Assembly (NCBI GenBank): GCA_963708725.1
Contig: CAVPTL010000009.1
Location: forward strand, 248,001 to 312,000
Reading direction: 5' to 3'
From: CAVPTL01 sp963708725
Lineage (GTDB): Bacteria > Actinomycetota > Thermoleophilia > Gaiellales > JAICJC01
DNA: 64,000 nucleotides
The notes under the pieces are model-generated. The model was not told the origin of the DNA and did no database searches. It saw nothing but the letters and a program-made list of their open reading frames with translations. This document shows positions 43,604 through 52,924 of this stretch, piece by piece. Numbering within the stretch: position 1 is the first letter of the stretch; each line of letters opens with the position of its first letter. A program made the translations under genes and the position numbers.

Positions 43604-44452
43604 ATGCGGGCGTCTATTGAGCGATTTCGGACGGTGCTGGGCGCTGCGGCGGCAGTGTTGGTTGCCGCATTCGCGTGCGCCGGCTGTGCAAAATCGGCCG
43701 AGTCACCCGTGGCGATGCCAGGCCGGGCAGTCGAAGTTACCGTGGCGCCGGACAGTTACGGCACTCTGTGGATGACGACGACGGCGAGAGCATACCGCTC
43801 TCAGGACGGAGGCAACTCCTGGCGACCGGTGTCGGGTTCGGCGGGTGGCGGCTCGGTTGCGTTCAGCGTCAAACACGCCTATCTGTTCGGGCCGCGGGGC
43901 GCACGGGTCGGGTCGTTCGCGGGGCCGTTCGTACGGCGGGCGCCGGAGCCGCCGCGAATGTTCGTCGCCGTGACCTCGCCGTACTACCGCACGCATCGCC
44001 TGTACGCGCTTGATCAGACCGGTGGCATATGGATGTCGCCCAACAGTGGCACGGCATGGTCACAGCTTCGCGCCGCGGGGCTGCCGAGCCAGGGGGTCGC
44101 GCTGGCCGCTCGGCGGCAGAGTTACGACCAGCCCGACGTGATCTACGTGGCCGACGGCGCTGCCGGCCTCTGGAAGTCGACGAATTTCGGGGCGACGTTT
44201 CGGCGGGTCAAGGGCCTGAGCTGGGCCGACGGTGTTGCCGCCACCTTCGACGATGCACACCGCGTGCTGGTGTCCGATCCGGCGGGGCTGCTGCTCTCGA
44301 CCAACGATGGCTCGACGTTCAAACGGGTGTTGCACGACCACGGAATCACGGCGGTCGCGCTTGATTCGCGCAATGGCCAAAACGCGTTTGCGGCGACATC
44401 GGGCAACCAGCTGCTGCGCTCGATGGACGGAGGGGTCAGCTGGGACCGGTGA
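43604..44452 (+). CDS. Lipoprotein with BNR/Asp-box repeats
   Basis: The 282-residue protein has an N-terminal hydrophobic segment ending FACAGC, a probable lipobox (lipid Cys near residue 28), and then about five Asp-box repeats: RSQDGGNSW, MSPNSGTAW, KSTNFGATF, LSTNDGSTF and RSMDGGVSW. These suggest a beta-propeller like those of sialidases and the photosystem II assembly factor Ycf48. A carbohydrate or protein-binding role outside the membrane is possible; no catalytic residues can be assigned. It overlaps the convergent thioesterase gene by 17 bases. Confidence 0.82.
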   Translation: MRASIERFRTVLGAAAAVLVAAFACAGCAKSAESPVAMPGRAVEVTVAPDSYGTLWMTTTARAYRSQDGGNSWRPVSGSAGGGSVAFSVKHAYLFGPRGARVGSFAGPFVRRAPEPPRMFVAVTSPYYRTHRLYALDQTGGIWMSPNSGTAWSQLRAAGLPSQGVALAARRQSYDQPDVIYVADGAAGLWKSTNFGATFRRVKGLSWADGVAATFDDAHRVLVSDPAGLLLSTNDGSTFKRVLHDHGITAVALDSRNGQNAFAATSGNQLLRSMDGGVSWDR

Positions 44453-44846
44453 CCACCGCGCGCAACCATTCCGGTAGGCGAACGGGTCGCATCGAGACAC
44501 GATCCACGCAGGCGTGGCGAGTGGTTGCGCGGGCATGCACGCCGGCTGCCGAGACGAGTTCGTAGTCGAACGTGACGGTTGCGCGCGAGAGCTCGGCGCA
44601 CCCGCAGTCGATCTCGAACTCATCGTCGAACTGGAGGGGTTTGAGGTAGCGCACGTGGGCTTCGGCCACGACCAGATCCAGCCCGCCGTCATGGACGTCG
44701 CGGTAGCTGTGTCCGAGCGCGCGCAGATACTCGATGCGAGCGATTTCGAGCCACGCCAGATACACGCCGTTGTTGGCCACCCCCATGGCGTCGGTCTCGG
44801 AGAAGCGAACACGCAGCGAGGCGCTGTGGCGGAAGGGGGTGTCCAC
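44436..44846 (-). CDS. Acyl-CoA thioesterase, YbgC/4HBT type
   Basis: A 136-residue hot-dog-fold protein. The signature ETDAMGVANNGVYLAWLEIAR near residues 17-37 (shown as ETDAMGVANNG then YLAWLEIAR) carries the active-site Asp of the YbgC/4-hydroxybenzoyl-CoA thioesterase group, with VRYLKPLQFDDEFEI after it. Short acyl-CoA or aromatic CoA substrates are likely, but cannot be defined. The GTG start follows a -10 box by seven bases. Confidence 0.9.
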   Translation of the reverse strand: MDTPFRHSASLRVRFSETDAMGVANNGVYLAWLEIARIEYLRALGHSYRDVHDGGLDLVVAEAHVRYLKPLQFDDEFEIDCGCAELSRATVTFDYELVSAAGVHARATTRHACVDRVSMRPVRLPEWLRAVVTGPS

Positions 44847-44853
44847 ACCGGGG

Positions 44854-44859
44854 AAGCTA
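44854..44859 (-). promoter_or_regulatory. -10 box for the thioesterase
   Basis: TAGCTT, seven bases, then GTG 44846 on the minus strand. Confidence 0.5.
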
Positions 44860-44884
44860 CTGGAAACCGGGCGCTTCGGCCTGA

Positions 44885-44890
44885 TACGGT
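44885..44890 (+). promoter_or_regulatory. -10 box for the phasin-like gene
   Basis: TACGGT, six bases, then ATG 44897. Confidence 0.5.
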
Positions 44891-44896
44891 GTGCGC

Positions 44897-45226
44897 ATGG
44901 ACGACGAACGAAAGACGCTTGTCGAACGCGTGGTGGACGCCACGAACGACAGGGTTACCCGTGTTCAGAACGAGGTGAACCCGGTCGTTTCAGCCACGCG
45001 CGACCGCGCGACAGCGGTACGCAACAAGGCTCAGCAGGCCGCCGGCGCACTTCCGCTGGCGACCCGTGAGGACATCGCACGGCTTCAGGAATCGGTGGAT
45101 AGGATCGAAGCGACGCTCGCCGACCTGGCCAAGAAGTCCAAGCCCGCGGCCCGCAAGCCACGCACCACCAAGCCCAAGCAGGCCGCCACGCCGGAGCCGG
45201 CGGCCACCCATCCGACCGCCGACTGA
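44897..45226 (+). CDS. Phasin-like coiled-coil protein with Lys/Pro/Ala tail
   Basis: A 109-residue protein. Residues 1-80 are a long amphipathic helix (VVDATNDRVTRVQNEV; LATREDIARLQESVDRIEAT), resembling the phasin/PhaF-type coiled coil. The remaining 30 residues (KKSKPAARKPRTTKPKQAAT) resemble histone-H1-like basic tails seen on PhaF. It may coat storage granules or bind nucleic acid; neither is shown here. No polyhydroxyalkanoate synthase is in the window. The start ATG is fixed by the -10 box. Confidence 0.7.
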   Translation: MDDERKTLVERVVDATNDRVTRVQNEVNPVVSATRDRATAVRNKAQQAAGALPLATREDIARLQESVDRIEATLADLAKKSKPAARKPRTTKPKQAATPEPAATHPTAD

Positions 45227-45246
45227 CTCCAACTGAACGACGCATC

Positions 45247-45275
45247 TGAATAACGGTGCCAGGCACCGTTATTCA
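45247..45275. repeat. Palindromic repeat, copy 2, between convergent genes
   Basis: Perfect 14+1+14 inverted repeat: TGAATAACGGTGCC, A, GGCACCGTTATTCA, with the same core as copy 1. It lies between the phasin-like stop (45226) and the kinase stop (45278). Confidence 0.95.
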
Positions 45276-45277
45276 CG

Positions 45278-46201
45278 TCATTCAGCGGGGACGCGCAGGC
45301 GCAATGCGTTGGGGCGGATCGTGAACGTCACGGGGGTCATGCCGGGGAGTTCGCCGTCCAGTTCGATGGGCAGCGGCTGCTCGGGCACGACGGTGATCTC
45401 TCGCGCGCGGCGAATCGTGGCCTTGCGGTGGTGGATGTGCGTACCCCGATAGAGCTTGGGGAGCGTCAGTATCAGATCGGTCTTTGAGATGTCGCCCCAA
45501 ACGAGCACGTCAAGCTGGCCGTCGTCGGGCTCTGCCATCGGCAGGATCTTCATCCCGCCGGCCCAGTTACGGCAGTTGGCGACGATCACGTTGTTGGAGA
45601 CAAGGTCGCGCTGATCGCCGTCGATCGTCACCCGGATGCGGCGGTTGGAGTACGAAACGAGGGTGGTGAAACCGGCCCAGGCAAAGGTCACGGTCGCGCC
45701 CAGTCGCTTGGCCGAGTTGTTGGCCTTCTCGGCGGCAAAGCCGGTCATGCCGGCGCTCGCGACGTTGATGAACAGCCGTTCGGCCGGCTGCCCGTCCGGT
45801 CCGGTGAAGCGGGCGACGCCCAGGTCGATGGTGCGCGAGCGTCCCCCGGCTGCGACGTCCAGCGCGCGGTCGGTGTGCTTGGAGATCCCAAAGGTGCGGA
45901 TGGTGTCGCAACCAGATCCGCGGCACACCAGCGCAAGCTCGGCTTCGGGTGCGATCGCCGCTCCATCCTCGAAGAAGCCGTTGGCGATCTCCGAGATTGT
46001 GCCGTCGCCGCCCACCGCCACGATCAACGTCGCCCCGGCGCGCAGCGCCGCGCGGGTCAGCTCGGTGGCGTGACCGGCGTGGGCGGTCAGCTGCACGTCG
46101 CACTCAAGGCCCCGCACCTCGGCCTGCCGTGCGATATCCGGCCAGGCCTTCGCGGTGCGCCCACTGTCGGACGCCGGGTTCACGATCATGACGGTGGTCA
46201 C
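45278..46201 (-). CDS. Diacylglycerol/lipid kinase family protein
   Basis: The 307-residue protein has the DAGK catalytic domain: MIVNPASDSGRT at the start, VAVGGDGTISEIANGF (nucleotide-binding GGDGT) near 70-85, and the C-terminal PLPIELDGELPGMTPVTF that closes YegS/DgkB-type lipid kinases. It probably phosphorylates diacylglycerol or a related lipid on the inner membrane face. GTG 46201 overlaps the upstream phosphorylase stop by four bases, which fixes the start. Confidence 0.92.
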   Translation of the reverse strand: MTTVMIVNPASDSGRTAKAWPDIARQAEVRGLECDVQLTAHAGHATELTRAALRAGATLIVAVGGDGTISEIANGFFEDGAAIAPEAELALVCRGSGCDTIRTFGISKHTDRALDVAAGGRSRTIDLGVARFTGPDGQPAERLFINVASAGMTGFAAEKANNSAKRLGATVTFAWAGFTTLVSYSNRRIRVTIDGDQRDLVSNNVIVANCRNWAGGMKILPMAEPDDGQLDVLVWGDISKTDLILTLPKLYRGTHIHHRKATIRRAREITVVPEQPLPIELDGELPGMTPVTFTIRPNALRLRVPAE

Positions 46202-46911
46202 CTGGTGTCGACCGCCGCGGCGATCGCGAGCCGGCACATGCGCTCGACTCCGGCTGCCAGCTCGTCGTCTGAGATGCGCTCGAATGTCTCGCCGTGTACG
46301 AGGTCAGACACGGTCAGAAGACACGCGGTTTGGACCTGTCGCAGGCCGCCGATGGTAAAGAGCACCGCGGCCTCCATCTCGACTGCCAGCACCCCGCGCT
46401 CGCCCCAGCGCTTGTGTCGGCCCGGGTCAGGGTCGTAGAACGTATCCGAGCTCGCGACCGAGCCAACCTGAGGACGTACGCCAAAGCCCTTGGCGGCGTG
46501 GATGATGCCGTGGGTGAGGCCGAAGTCGGCCGTCGGTGCGTGCGGCTCACCGCCGGTGTAGGCCCGCGCGGTGCCGTCGGCGGGAACCGCCGAGATCCCC
46601 ACGATCAGGTCGCCGAGTGAGAGGTGCGGTTGCAGCGCACCGCAGGTGCCGACCCGGATCAGGCGGCTGCACCCGAGCTGGATCAGCTCCTCGATCACGA
46701 TCGCAGCGCTGGGGCAGCCCATACCGGTGGCCTGCACCGACACCGGGGTGCCCTCGACCGTGCCGGTGTAGCCCAGCAGTCCGCGCTCGCTGTTGACCTG
46801 CCGCGGTGCCTCGAGAAACGTCTCGGCGATCCATCGTGCCCGCACCGGGTCGCCGGGAAGCAACACGGCTGGCGCGTAGTCGCCCGGCTCGGCACGCAGG
46901 TGGATCGGCAT
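46198..46911 (-). CDS. Purine/uridine nucleoside phosphorylase (DeoD/Udp family)
   Basis: The 237-residue protein begins MPIHLRAEPGDYAPAVLLPGD (as in hexameric PNP; given here up to LLPGD), with the phosphate-binding RARWIAETFL region, ATGMGCPSAAIVIEEL, IRVGTCGALQPHLSLGD and VEMEAAVLFTIGG. It cleaves nucleosides with phosphate to base and ribose-1-phosphate. Purine (DeoD-type) specificity is somewhat favoured by the N-terminus, but uridine phosphorylase cannot be excluded. A -10 box precedes the ATG. Confidence 0.9.
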   Translation of the reverse strand: MPIHLRAEPGDYAPAVLLPGDPVRARWIAETFLEAPRQVNSERGLLGYTGTVEGTPVSVQATGMGCPSAAIVIEELIQLGCSRLIRVGTCGALQPHLSLGDLIVGISAVPADGTARAYTGGEPHAPTADFGLTHGIIHAAKGFGVRPQVGSVASSDTFYDPDPGRHKRWGERGVLAVEMEAAVLFTIGGLRQVQTACLLTVSDLVHGETFERISDDELAAGVERMCRLAIAAAVDTR

Positions 46912-46917
46912 CGCCGG

Positions 46918-46923
46918 ATCCTA
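46918..46923 (-). promoter_or_regulatory. -10 box for the nucleoside phosphorylase
   Basis: TAGGAT, six bases, then ATG 46911; the box overlaps the stop codon of the methyltransferase gene. Confidence 0.5.
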
Positions 46924-47790
46924 ACGGGTGGCGGCCATGCAGCTCGCGCGGCCCGGGATCCGGTAGGAGCCGTCGGGCTGGCGGTAGTCCGCCACCACGC
47001 CGCGCACCCGCTCGATCAGATGGTTGCGATCAGACTCCGACATGGTCGGCAGCATCCGCGCGAGCCCTCCCGCGAGGGCTGACTGCGTCTCCCAATACTC
47101 GTCGAACGTCGCGTATCTGAACTCGAGGTCAACCGCCTCGAGGTCGGTCTGATTGAGACCAGCCTCTCGCACGAGTGACGACAGGCGGGTGTCGTCGGCG
47201 AGCGCGAACATCCCCGGCGCTCCCGGTGGAGTCGCGGGCAGGTCGACCAGCTCGTCCAGCACGCCCCAAAGCCTGCTGGCCCAGGGATTGTCGGCCTCGT
47301 CGCCCCAGACCACGAAGGCGCACCGGCCGCCGGGTCGCAGCACCCGCCGCGTCTCCGACAGCACTGCCGCCTGGTCAGGGATCAGCATCAGGCCGAACCG
47401 GCACACGACCGCGTCGACGCTCTCGCTGGGAAGATCGTTGTGCTCGGCGTCGAGCTCACGGCACTCGATCACATCGCCGAGGCCCGCAGTGGCGACTGTG
47501 CGCTTTTGGGCGGCGACCATCGCCGACGCCCGATCGGTGGCCAGATAGTGACCTCCGGGAACCACTGAGGGTGCGAGCTCGATGGCGGTGTCGCCAGGGC
47601 CGGCGGCCAGCTCGAGCACCGCATTGCCCGGCGCCAGTGCGGCGTGTTCGCGGAGCCATTCGGTCAGCGGTTGGAAGGTCTTGCGTGTGTACTCGCGCTT
47701 TGCCTCCCACGACGCTGCGGCTTCTTCCCAGTTCTGGGCGCTGCGTGCTCGGTACTCATCGGCAGCCGCGCCGGTGCTACCTTCCGACAT
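46921..47790 (-). CDS. SAM-dependent methyltransferase (class I)
   Basis: The 289-residue protein has a Rossmann methyltransferase core: VLELAAGPGDTAIELA (motif I) near residue 59, VDAVVCRFGLMLIPDQAAVL (motif III region) and RRVLRPGGRCAFVVWG (post-III, Gly-Gly). It resembles small-molecule O/N/C-methyltransferases of the ubiquinone UbiE type; the substrate is unknown. ATG 47790 touches the GTG of the divergent hydrolase gene with no base between them. Confidence 0.88.
   Translation of the reverse strand: MSEGSTGAAADEYRARSAQNWEEAAASWEAKREYTRKTFQPLTEWLREHAALAPGNAVLELAAGPGDTAIELAPSVVPGGHYLATDRASAMVAAQKRTVATAGLGDVIECRELDAEHNDLPSESVDAVVCRFGLMLIPDQAAVLSETRRVLRPGGRCAFVVWGDEADNPWASRLWGVLDELVDLPATPPGAPGMFALADDTRLSSLVREAGLNQTDLEAVDLEFRYATFDEYWETQSALAGGLARMLPTMSESDRNHLIERVRGVVADYRQPDGSYRIPGRASCMAATR
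47778..47783 (+). promoter_or_regulatory. -10 box for the hydrolase, inside the methyltransferase gene
   Basis: TACCTT, seven bases, then GTG 47791. It lies within the first codons of the divergent gene. Confidence 0.6.
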
Positions 47791-48591
47791 GTGCACAACC
47801 GTACACTCTCGGTCGACGGCCTGCGGATCAACGTCACCGAGTGGGGCAGCGGTCCGCCGGTGGTGCTGGTTCACGGTCTCACCGGCTCACTCGACTACTG
47901 GGCTCCGTTTGCCGAACGGCTCGCGCGGCGGCGGCGAGTGATCGCCTTCGACATCCCGGGGCATGGTGGCAGCGACCCGCTGGAGACGTTCTCGTTCGAC
48001 GCGCTGGTGGACGTGCTGGCCGGCGCATGTGAGCAGCTCGAGGTCGATCGTCCAGCCGTGGTCGGGCACTCCTTCGGCGTACCGATCGCGCTGTGCTGGG
48101 CGGCCGCCCATTCGGTGTCGGCGCTCGTGCTCGCCTCGCCGGTGGGCATGACTCCGCTGAGCATCGGCAAAGCCCGCGCGGTGATGCCGGTGCGCAAGGT
48201 GCTCGCCCGCAGCGAACGCCTGTGGGAGGCCGCCGCGGTTCGATCGCGGGTGCCCCGCCGGGTGATCTTCGGGTGGTTTGTCGGAATGAATCGTCTCGAC
48301 GGCCTGGAGCCGGCGCAGGCTCGATCGCTGCTGCGCGGGGCCGCCCGAGCGGCGCCGGTGGTGCCGGCCGCCTTGCCGGCGCTCGAGCATCTCGACATGC
48401 GCGCGGTCGCCGCTCAGGTGGAGGTGCCGTGCCTCGTCGTCTGGGGCGAGCACGATCAGGCCGGCTGGGACAACGGGCCGCTGTATGCCGACGTGCTGGG
48501 CGCCGAGGAGATGGTGCTCCCCGGAGTGGGGCACATGCCGATGATCGAGGCGCCCTACTCATTCGGGGTCGCCGTCGCCGACTTCGTGTAG
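47791..48591 (+). CDS. Alpha/beta hydrolase
   Basis: A 266-residue alpha/beta-hydrolase fold protein: VVLVHGLTGSLDYW (oxyanion region), the nucleophile Ser in VVGHSFGVPIAL near residue 94, the acid in VVWGEHDQAGW near 213 and the His in LPGVGHMPMIEAP near 247. The substrate is unknown; esterase or lipase activity is a safe guess only. GTG 47791 is exactly next to the ATG of the divergent methyltransferase, and the -10 box supports it against the earlier in-frame ATG at 47644. Confidence 0.88.
   Translation: MHNRTLSVDGLRINVTEWGSGPPVVLVHGLTGSLDYWAPFAERLARRRRVIAFDIPGHGGSDPLETFSFDALVDVLAGACEQLEVDRPAVVGHSFGVPIALCWAAAHSVSALVLASPVGMTPLSIGKARAVMPVRKVLARSERLWEAAAVRSRVPRRVIFGWFVGMNRLDGLEPAQARSLLRGAARAAPVVPAALPALEHLDMRAVAAQVEVPCLVVWGEHDQAGWDNGPLYADVLGAEEMVLPGVGHMPMIEAPYSFGVAVADFV
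47798..47803 (-). promoter_or_regulatory. -10 box for the methyltransferase, inside the hydrolase gene
   Basis: TACGGT, seven bases, then ATG 47790 on the minus strand. It lies in codons 3-5 of the hydrolase gene. Confidence 0.6.
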
Positions 48592-48598
48592 GCGCGAG

Positions 48599-48604
48599 TA
48601 CGCT
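48599..48604 (+). promoter_or_regulatory. -10 box for the zinc-ribbon protein, tilS, hpt group
   Basis: TACGCT, six bases, then GTG 48611. Confidence 0.5.
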
Positions 48605-48610
48605 TCGGCG

Positions 48611-49159
48611 GTGAGTTCGATCACCACCGCACGCACCGATCCGTGGCACTGCAGCAGCTGTGGTGCCGCCGCCGATCTTGCGCCGTTGTCGGCGGAGATC
48701 GGGATGGTGCGGCTGGCCGAACATGGCGCCGAGGGCTTTCGGCTGGGCAGCGCAGGAATCGAGAGCGAGATCGCACCGCTGCTGGTGCAGTGCGAGTGTG
48801 GCGGCCGATTTGAGCCGGGCGTGGGCGAGGGGGAGATCGCGGTTGCGAGCTTCGACGCCGCCGCGCTTCAGCCGATTGCGATCCGGGGCTACGCGGTGCT
48901 GACCGCTGAGCCGCGGCTGGCCGAGCTGGCCGAGGTGTGGCAGGCCCGGGCGCTGCGAGCAACCGGGCGGGAGGACGAGCTATCGGGCGAGCAGGTGCAG
49001 GAGCTGCGGCTGGAGCAGCGCCTCAACGACCTGCTGATTCAGATGGAGCGTGCCCATCGCGCCGGTGACGAGGACGCCGCCGAGGCCGCGCACGCGCGCT
49101 ACGTCGAGCTGGCCACGACCTACGCCACGCGGACGATCCGTGACCGCCAGCCTGGCTGA
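48611..49159 (+). CDS. Conserved-looking zinc-ribbon protein of unknown function
   Basis: A 182-residue protein. Near the N-terminus is Cys-x2-Cys (WHCSSCGAA), paired with Cys-x-Cys (LVQCECGG) near residue 61, which together could bind zinc. Residues about 100-175 are helical and charged (LRLEQRLNDLLIQMERAHR). I do not recognise the family. It overlaps tilS by 20 bases and opens the tilS-hpt-ftsH group, so a role around tRNA modification or that operon is only a guess. Confidence 0.75.
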   Translation: MSSITTARTDPWHCSSCGAAADLAPLSAEIGMVRLAEHGAEGFRLGSAGIESEIAPLLVQCECGGRFEPGVGEGEIAVASFDAAALQPIAIRGYAVLTAEPRLAELAEVWQARALRATGREDELSGEQVQELRLEQRLNDLLIQMERAHRAGDEDAAEAAHARYVELATTYATRTIRDRQPG

Positions 49160-50066
49160 GCGGGTCGCCGAGTACATCGCCGCCGGGCGGCTGCTGGAGC
49201 CTGGCCAGGAGCTGGTCGCGCTGGTATCGGGTGGGGCCGACTCGCTGTGTCTGTGGACGGTGTTGGCCGAGCTCGGCTACCGCGTCACGGCACTGCACGT
49301 CGAGCACGGCCTGCGTGGCCCGGACGGGCTGGCCGACGCTGAATACTGCGCCGGGCTGGGTGCCGAGGTGGTCGCTGTCGAGATCGCCGCAGGCGGCAAC
49401 CTCGAGGCCCGTGCCCGCGCGGCTCGCTACCGCGCTGCCCGTGAGTTCTCCGGCGGGCGCGACATCGCCACCGGACACACCGTCTCTGATCAAGCCGAAA
49501 CGGTGCTCTACAGGCTCGCGTCGTCGTCGGGACCGCGCGCGCTGGCCGCGATTCGCCCCCGCGACCGCGACCTGGTGCGGCCGCTCCTGTCGGTGACCGC
49601 AGCCGAGACCCGGGCGTGGTGCGCCGCCCACGGACTGGAGCCGCGGATCGATGCGACCAACGACGATCCGATGTTTCGCCGCAACCTGATCCGGCGCGAT
49701 GTCATGCCGGCGTTGTGCCAGGTGCATCCCGGGGCCGAGGTCAACCTCGCTCGCACCGCCGAGCTGCTGGCGGAGCTGGACGAGTTGCTCGACGAGCTCG
49801 TGGCTGACCACGTCGCCGAGGAGATCGATCTCGACGCCCTGGCCGATCTGCCTCGCGGGCTGCGGGTGCTGGTGTTGCGAGCCGCGGCAGAACGGGCCGC
49901 GGGACGGCCGCTTCGGCTACCTCGTGAGCTCACCGGGCGGCTCGAGCAGCTCGCCACCCGCAGCGACGGGCGCGAGCGCCTGTCGCTCGGGCGCGACCTC
50001 GAGGCGGTGCGCGACCGGCGAACCCTCAGCTTCACGGCGCCGACCGAGTATCCTCACTCGCGATGA
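49140..50066 (+). CDS. tilS: tRNA(Ile)-lysidine synthase
   Basis: TilS attaches lysine to C34 of the tRNA-Ile that reads AUA. The PP-loop SGGADS is at residues 30-35, followed by LHVEHGLRG and ATGHTVSDQAETVLYRL. The 308-residue length matches short TilS enzymes without the C-terminal domain of the E. coli protein. The helical middle domain (residues about 200-260) is present. GTG 49140 overlaps the upstream gene; the stop overlaps hpt by four bases. Confidence 0.92.
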   Translation: MTASLAERVAEYIAAGRLLEPGQELVALVSGGADSLCLWTVLAELGYRVTALHVEHGLRGPDGLADAEYCAGLGAEVVAVEIAAGGNLEARARAARYRAAREFSGGRDIATGHTVSDQAETVLYRLASSSGPRALAAIRPRDRDLVRPLLSVTAAETRAWCAAHGLEPRIDATNDDPMFRRNLIRRDVMPALCQVHPGAEVNLARTAELLAELDELLDELVADHVAEEIDLDALADLPRGLRVLVLRAAAERAAGRPLRLPRELTGRLEQLATRSDGRERLSLGRDLEAVRDRRTLSFTAPTEYPHSR

Positions 50067-50638
50067 GCGCAGAACTCGACCATGCCGGCGAGCAGAGTCT
50101 GATTGCAGAGGTGTTGGTGTCGGGCCAGGAGCTCCAGGCCCGGGTTGCCGAGCTGGGCGCCGAGCTCTCGCGCGACTACGCCGGCACCGATCTGCTGCTC
50201 ATCGGCGTGCTGAAGGGCGCGGTGTTCTTCATGGCCGACCTGATCCGGCAGCTGACGGTGCCGTGTGAAATCGACTTCATGGCGGTCTCGAGCTATGGCA
50301 ACAGCACCGACTCGTCGGGCGTCGTGCGGATCCTCAAGGACCTCGACGCGAGCATCGAGGGCCGAAACGTGGTTGTGATCGAAGACATCGTCGACTCCGG
50401 CCTGACGCTGTCGTATCTGCTGCGAAACCTCGAGGCTCGAAACCCGGCCTCGGTCGAGGTGTGCGCGCTGCTCACCAAGCCTGAGCGACGGGTTGCAGAC
50501 ATCGAATGCCGCTACGTCGGATTCGAGATTCCCAACCGATTCGCCATCGGATATGGCCTGGACTACGCCGAGCGGTACCGCAATCTGCCGTACGTCGCGG
50601 CCCTTGATGAGACAAAGATCGTGGGCGGGCTCGCATAA
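50063..50638 (+). CDS. hpt: Hypoxanthine phosphoribosyltransferase
   Basis: The 191-residue enzyme salvages hypoxanthine and guanine with PRPP. The PRPP-binding loop VVVIEDIVDSGLTL contains Glu107 and Asp108, and the other conserved parts are present: LLIGVLKGAVFFMADL, SSYGNSTDSSG (flexible loop) and GYGLDYAERYRNLPYVAAL. The order tilS-hpt-ftsH is widely conserved in Gram-positive bacteria. The next gene starts 174 bases downstream. Confidence 0.96.
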   Translation: MSAELDHAGEQSLIAEVLVSGQELQARVAELGAELSRDYAGTDLLLIGVLKGAVFFMADLIRQLTVPCEIDFMAVSSYGNSTDSSGVVRILKDLDASIEGRNVVVIEDIVDSGLTLSYLLRNLEARNPASVEVCALLTKPERRVADIECRYVGFEIPNRFAIGYGLDYAERYRNLPYVAALDETKIVGGLA

Positions 50639-50726
50639 GTCGCAGTTTGCGGGCATCCTTGAGTCAGATGCCGTCAAACCACTTCAGACGCTCCGACGTA
50701 GTGCCGATGACGCGGAAATCCACCGT

Positions 50727-50732
50727 GCTAGC
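50727..50732 (+). promoter_or_regulatory. Possible -10 box for ftsH
   Basis: TGCTAGCAT gives an extended-type -10 (TAGCAT at 50727-50732). ATGACG sits 16 bases upstream as a weak -35. The rest of the 173-base hpt-ftsH gap shows only the ribosome binding site described under ftsH. Confidence 0.35.
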
Positions 50733-50794
50733 ATCCGGGCAGGGCAACTGGGCGAGCTCCCCGGCCGCACTCTGGACGACATAGAAGCAGCCCC

Positions 50795-50803
50795 CGGGGG
50801 AGG
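50795..50803 (+). promoter_or_regulatory. Strong ribosome binding site of ftsH
   Basis: GGGGGAGG ends eight bases before ATT 50812. It is 57 bases upstream of the first standard start codon in frame (GTG 50860), too far to serve it, which is why the ATT is preferred. Confidence 0.75.
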
Positions 50804-50811
50804 TATTCGAA

Positions 50812-52770
<1,959 letters not shown>

Positions 52771-52791
52771 GCTGAGCAAACTCCCAGAGGT

Positions 52792-52823
52792 GTGAGTGGC
52801 CGGCCAACGAGCCGGCCATTCAC
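52792..52823 (+). terminator. Hairpin after ftsH
   Basis: GTGA, a wobble step, then TGGCCGGC pairs with GCCGGCCA and TCAC (arms 52792-52804 and 52811-52823, six-base loop). No T-run follows; it may end the operon or merely protect the 3' end. Confidence 0.5.
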
Positions 52824-52924
52824 CCCTTTGGTGGAGTCTTATCCCCCTCAGGGAGGTGAGGTCGCAGCCGTCCCCGGCCGATTGTAGGAGAACTCTTTTC
52901 GTTTTCCTCCAGGACAGGCTTTTC

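Noticed and set aside
52824..52924. Possible cyclic-dinucleotide riboswitch before the glycosidase
   Set aside because: CCCCCTCAGGGAGG forms a short hairpin, but conserved aptamer parts are missing.
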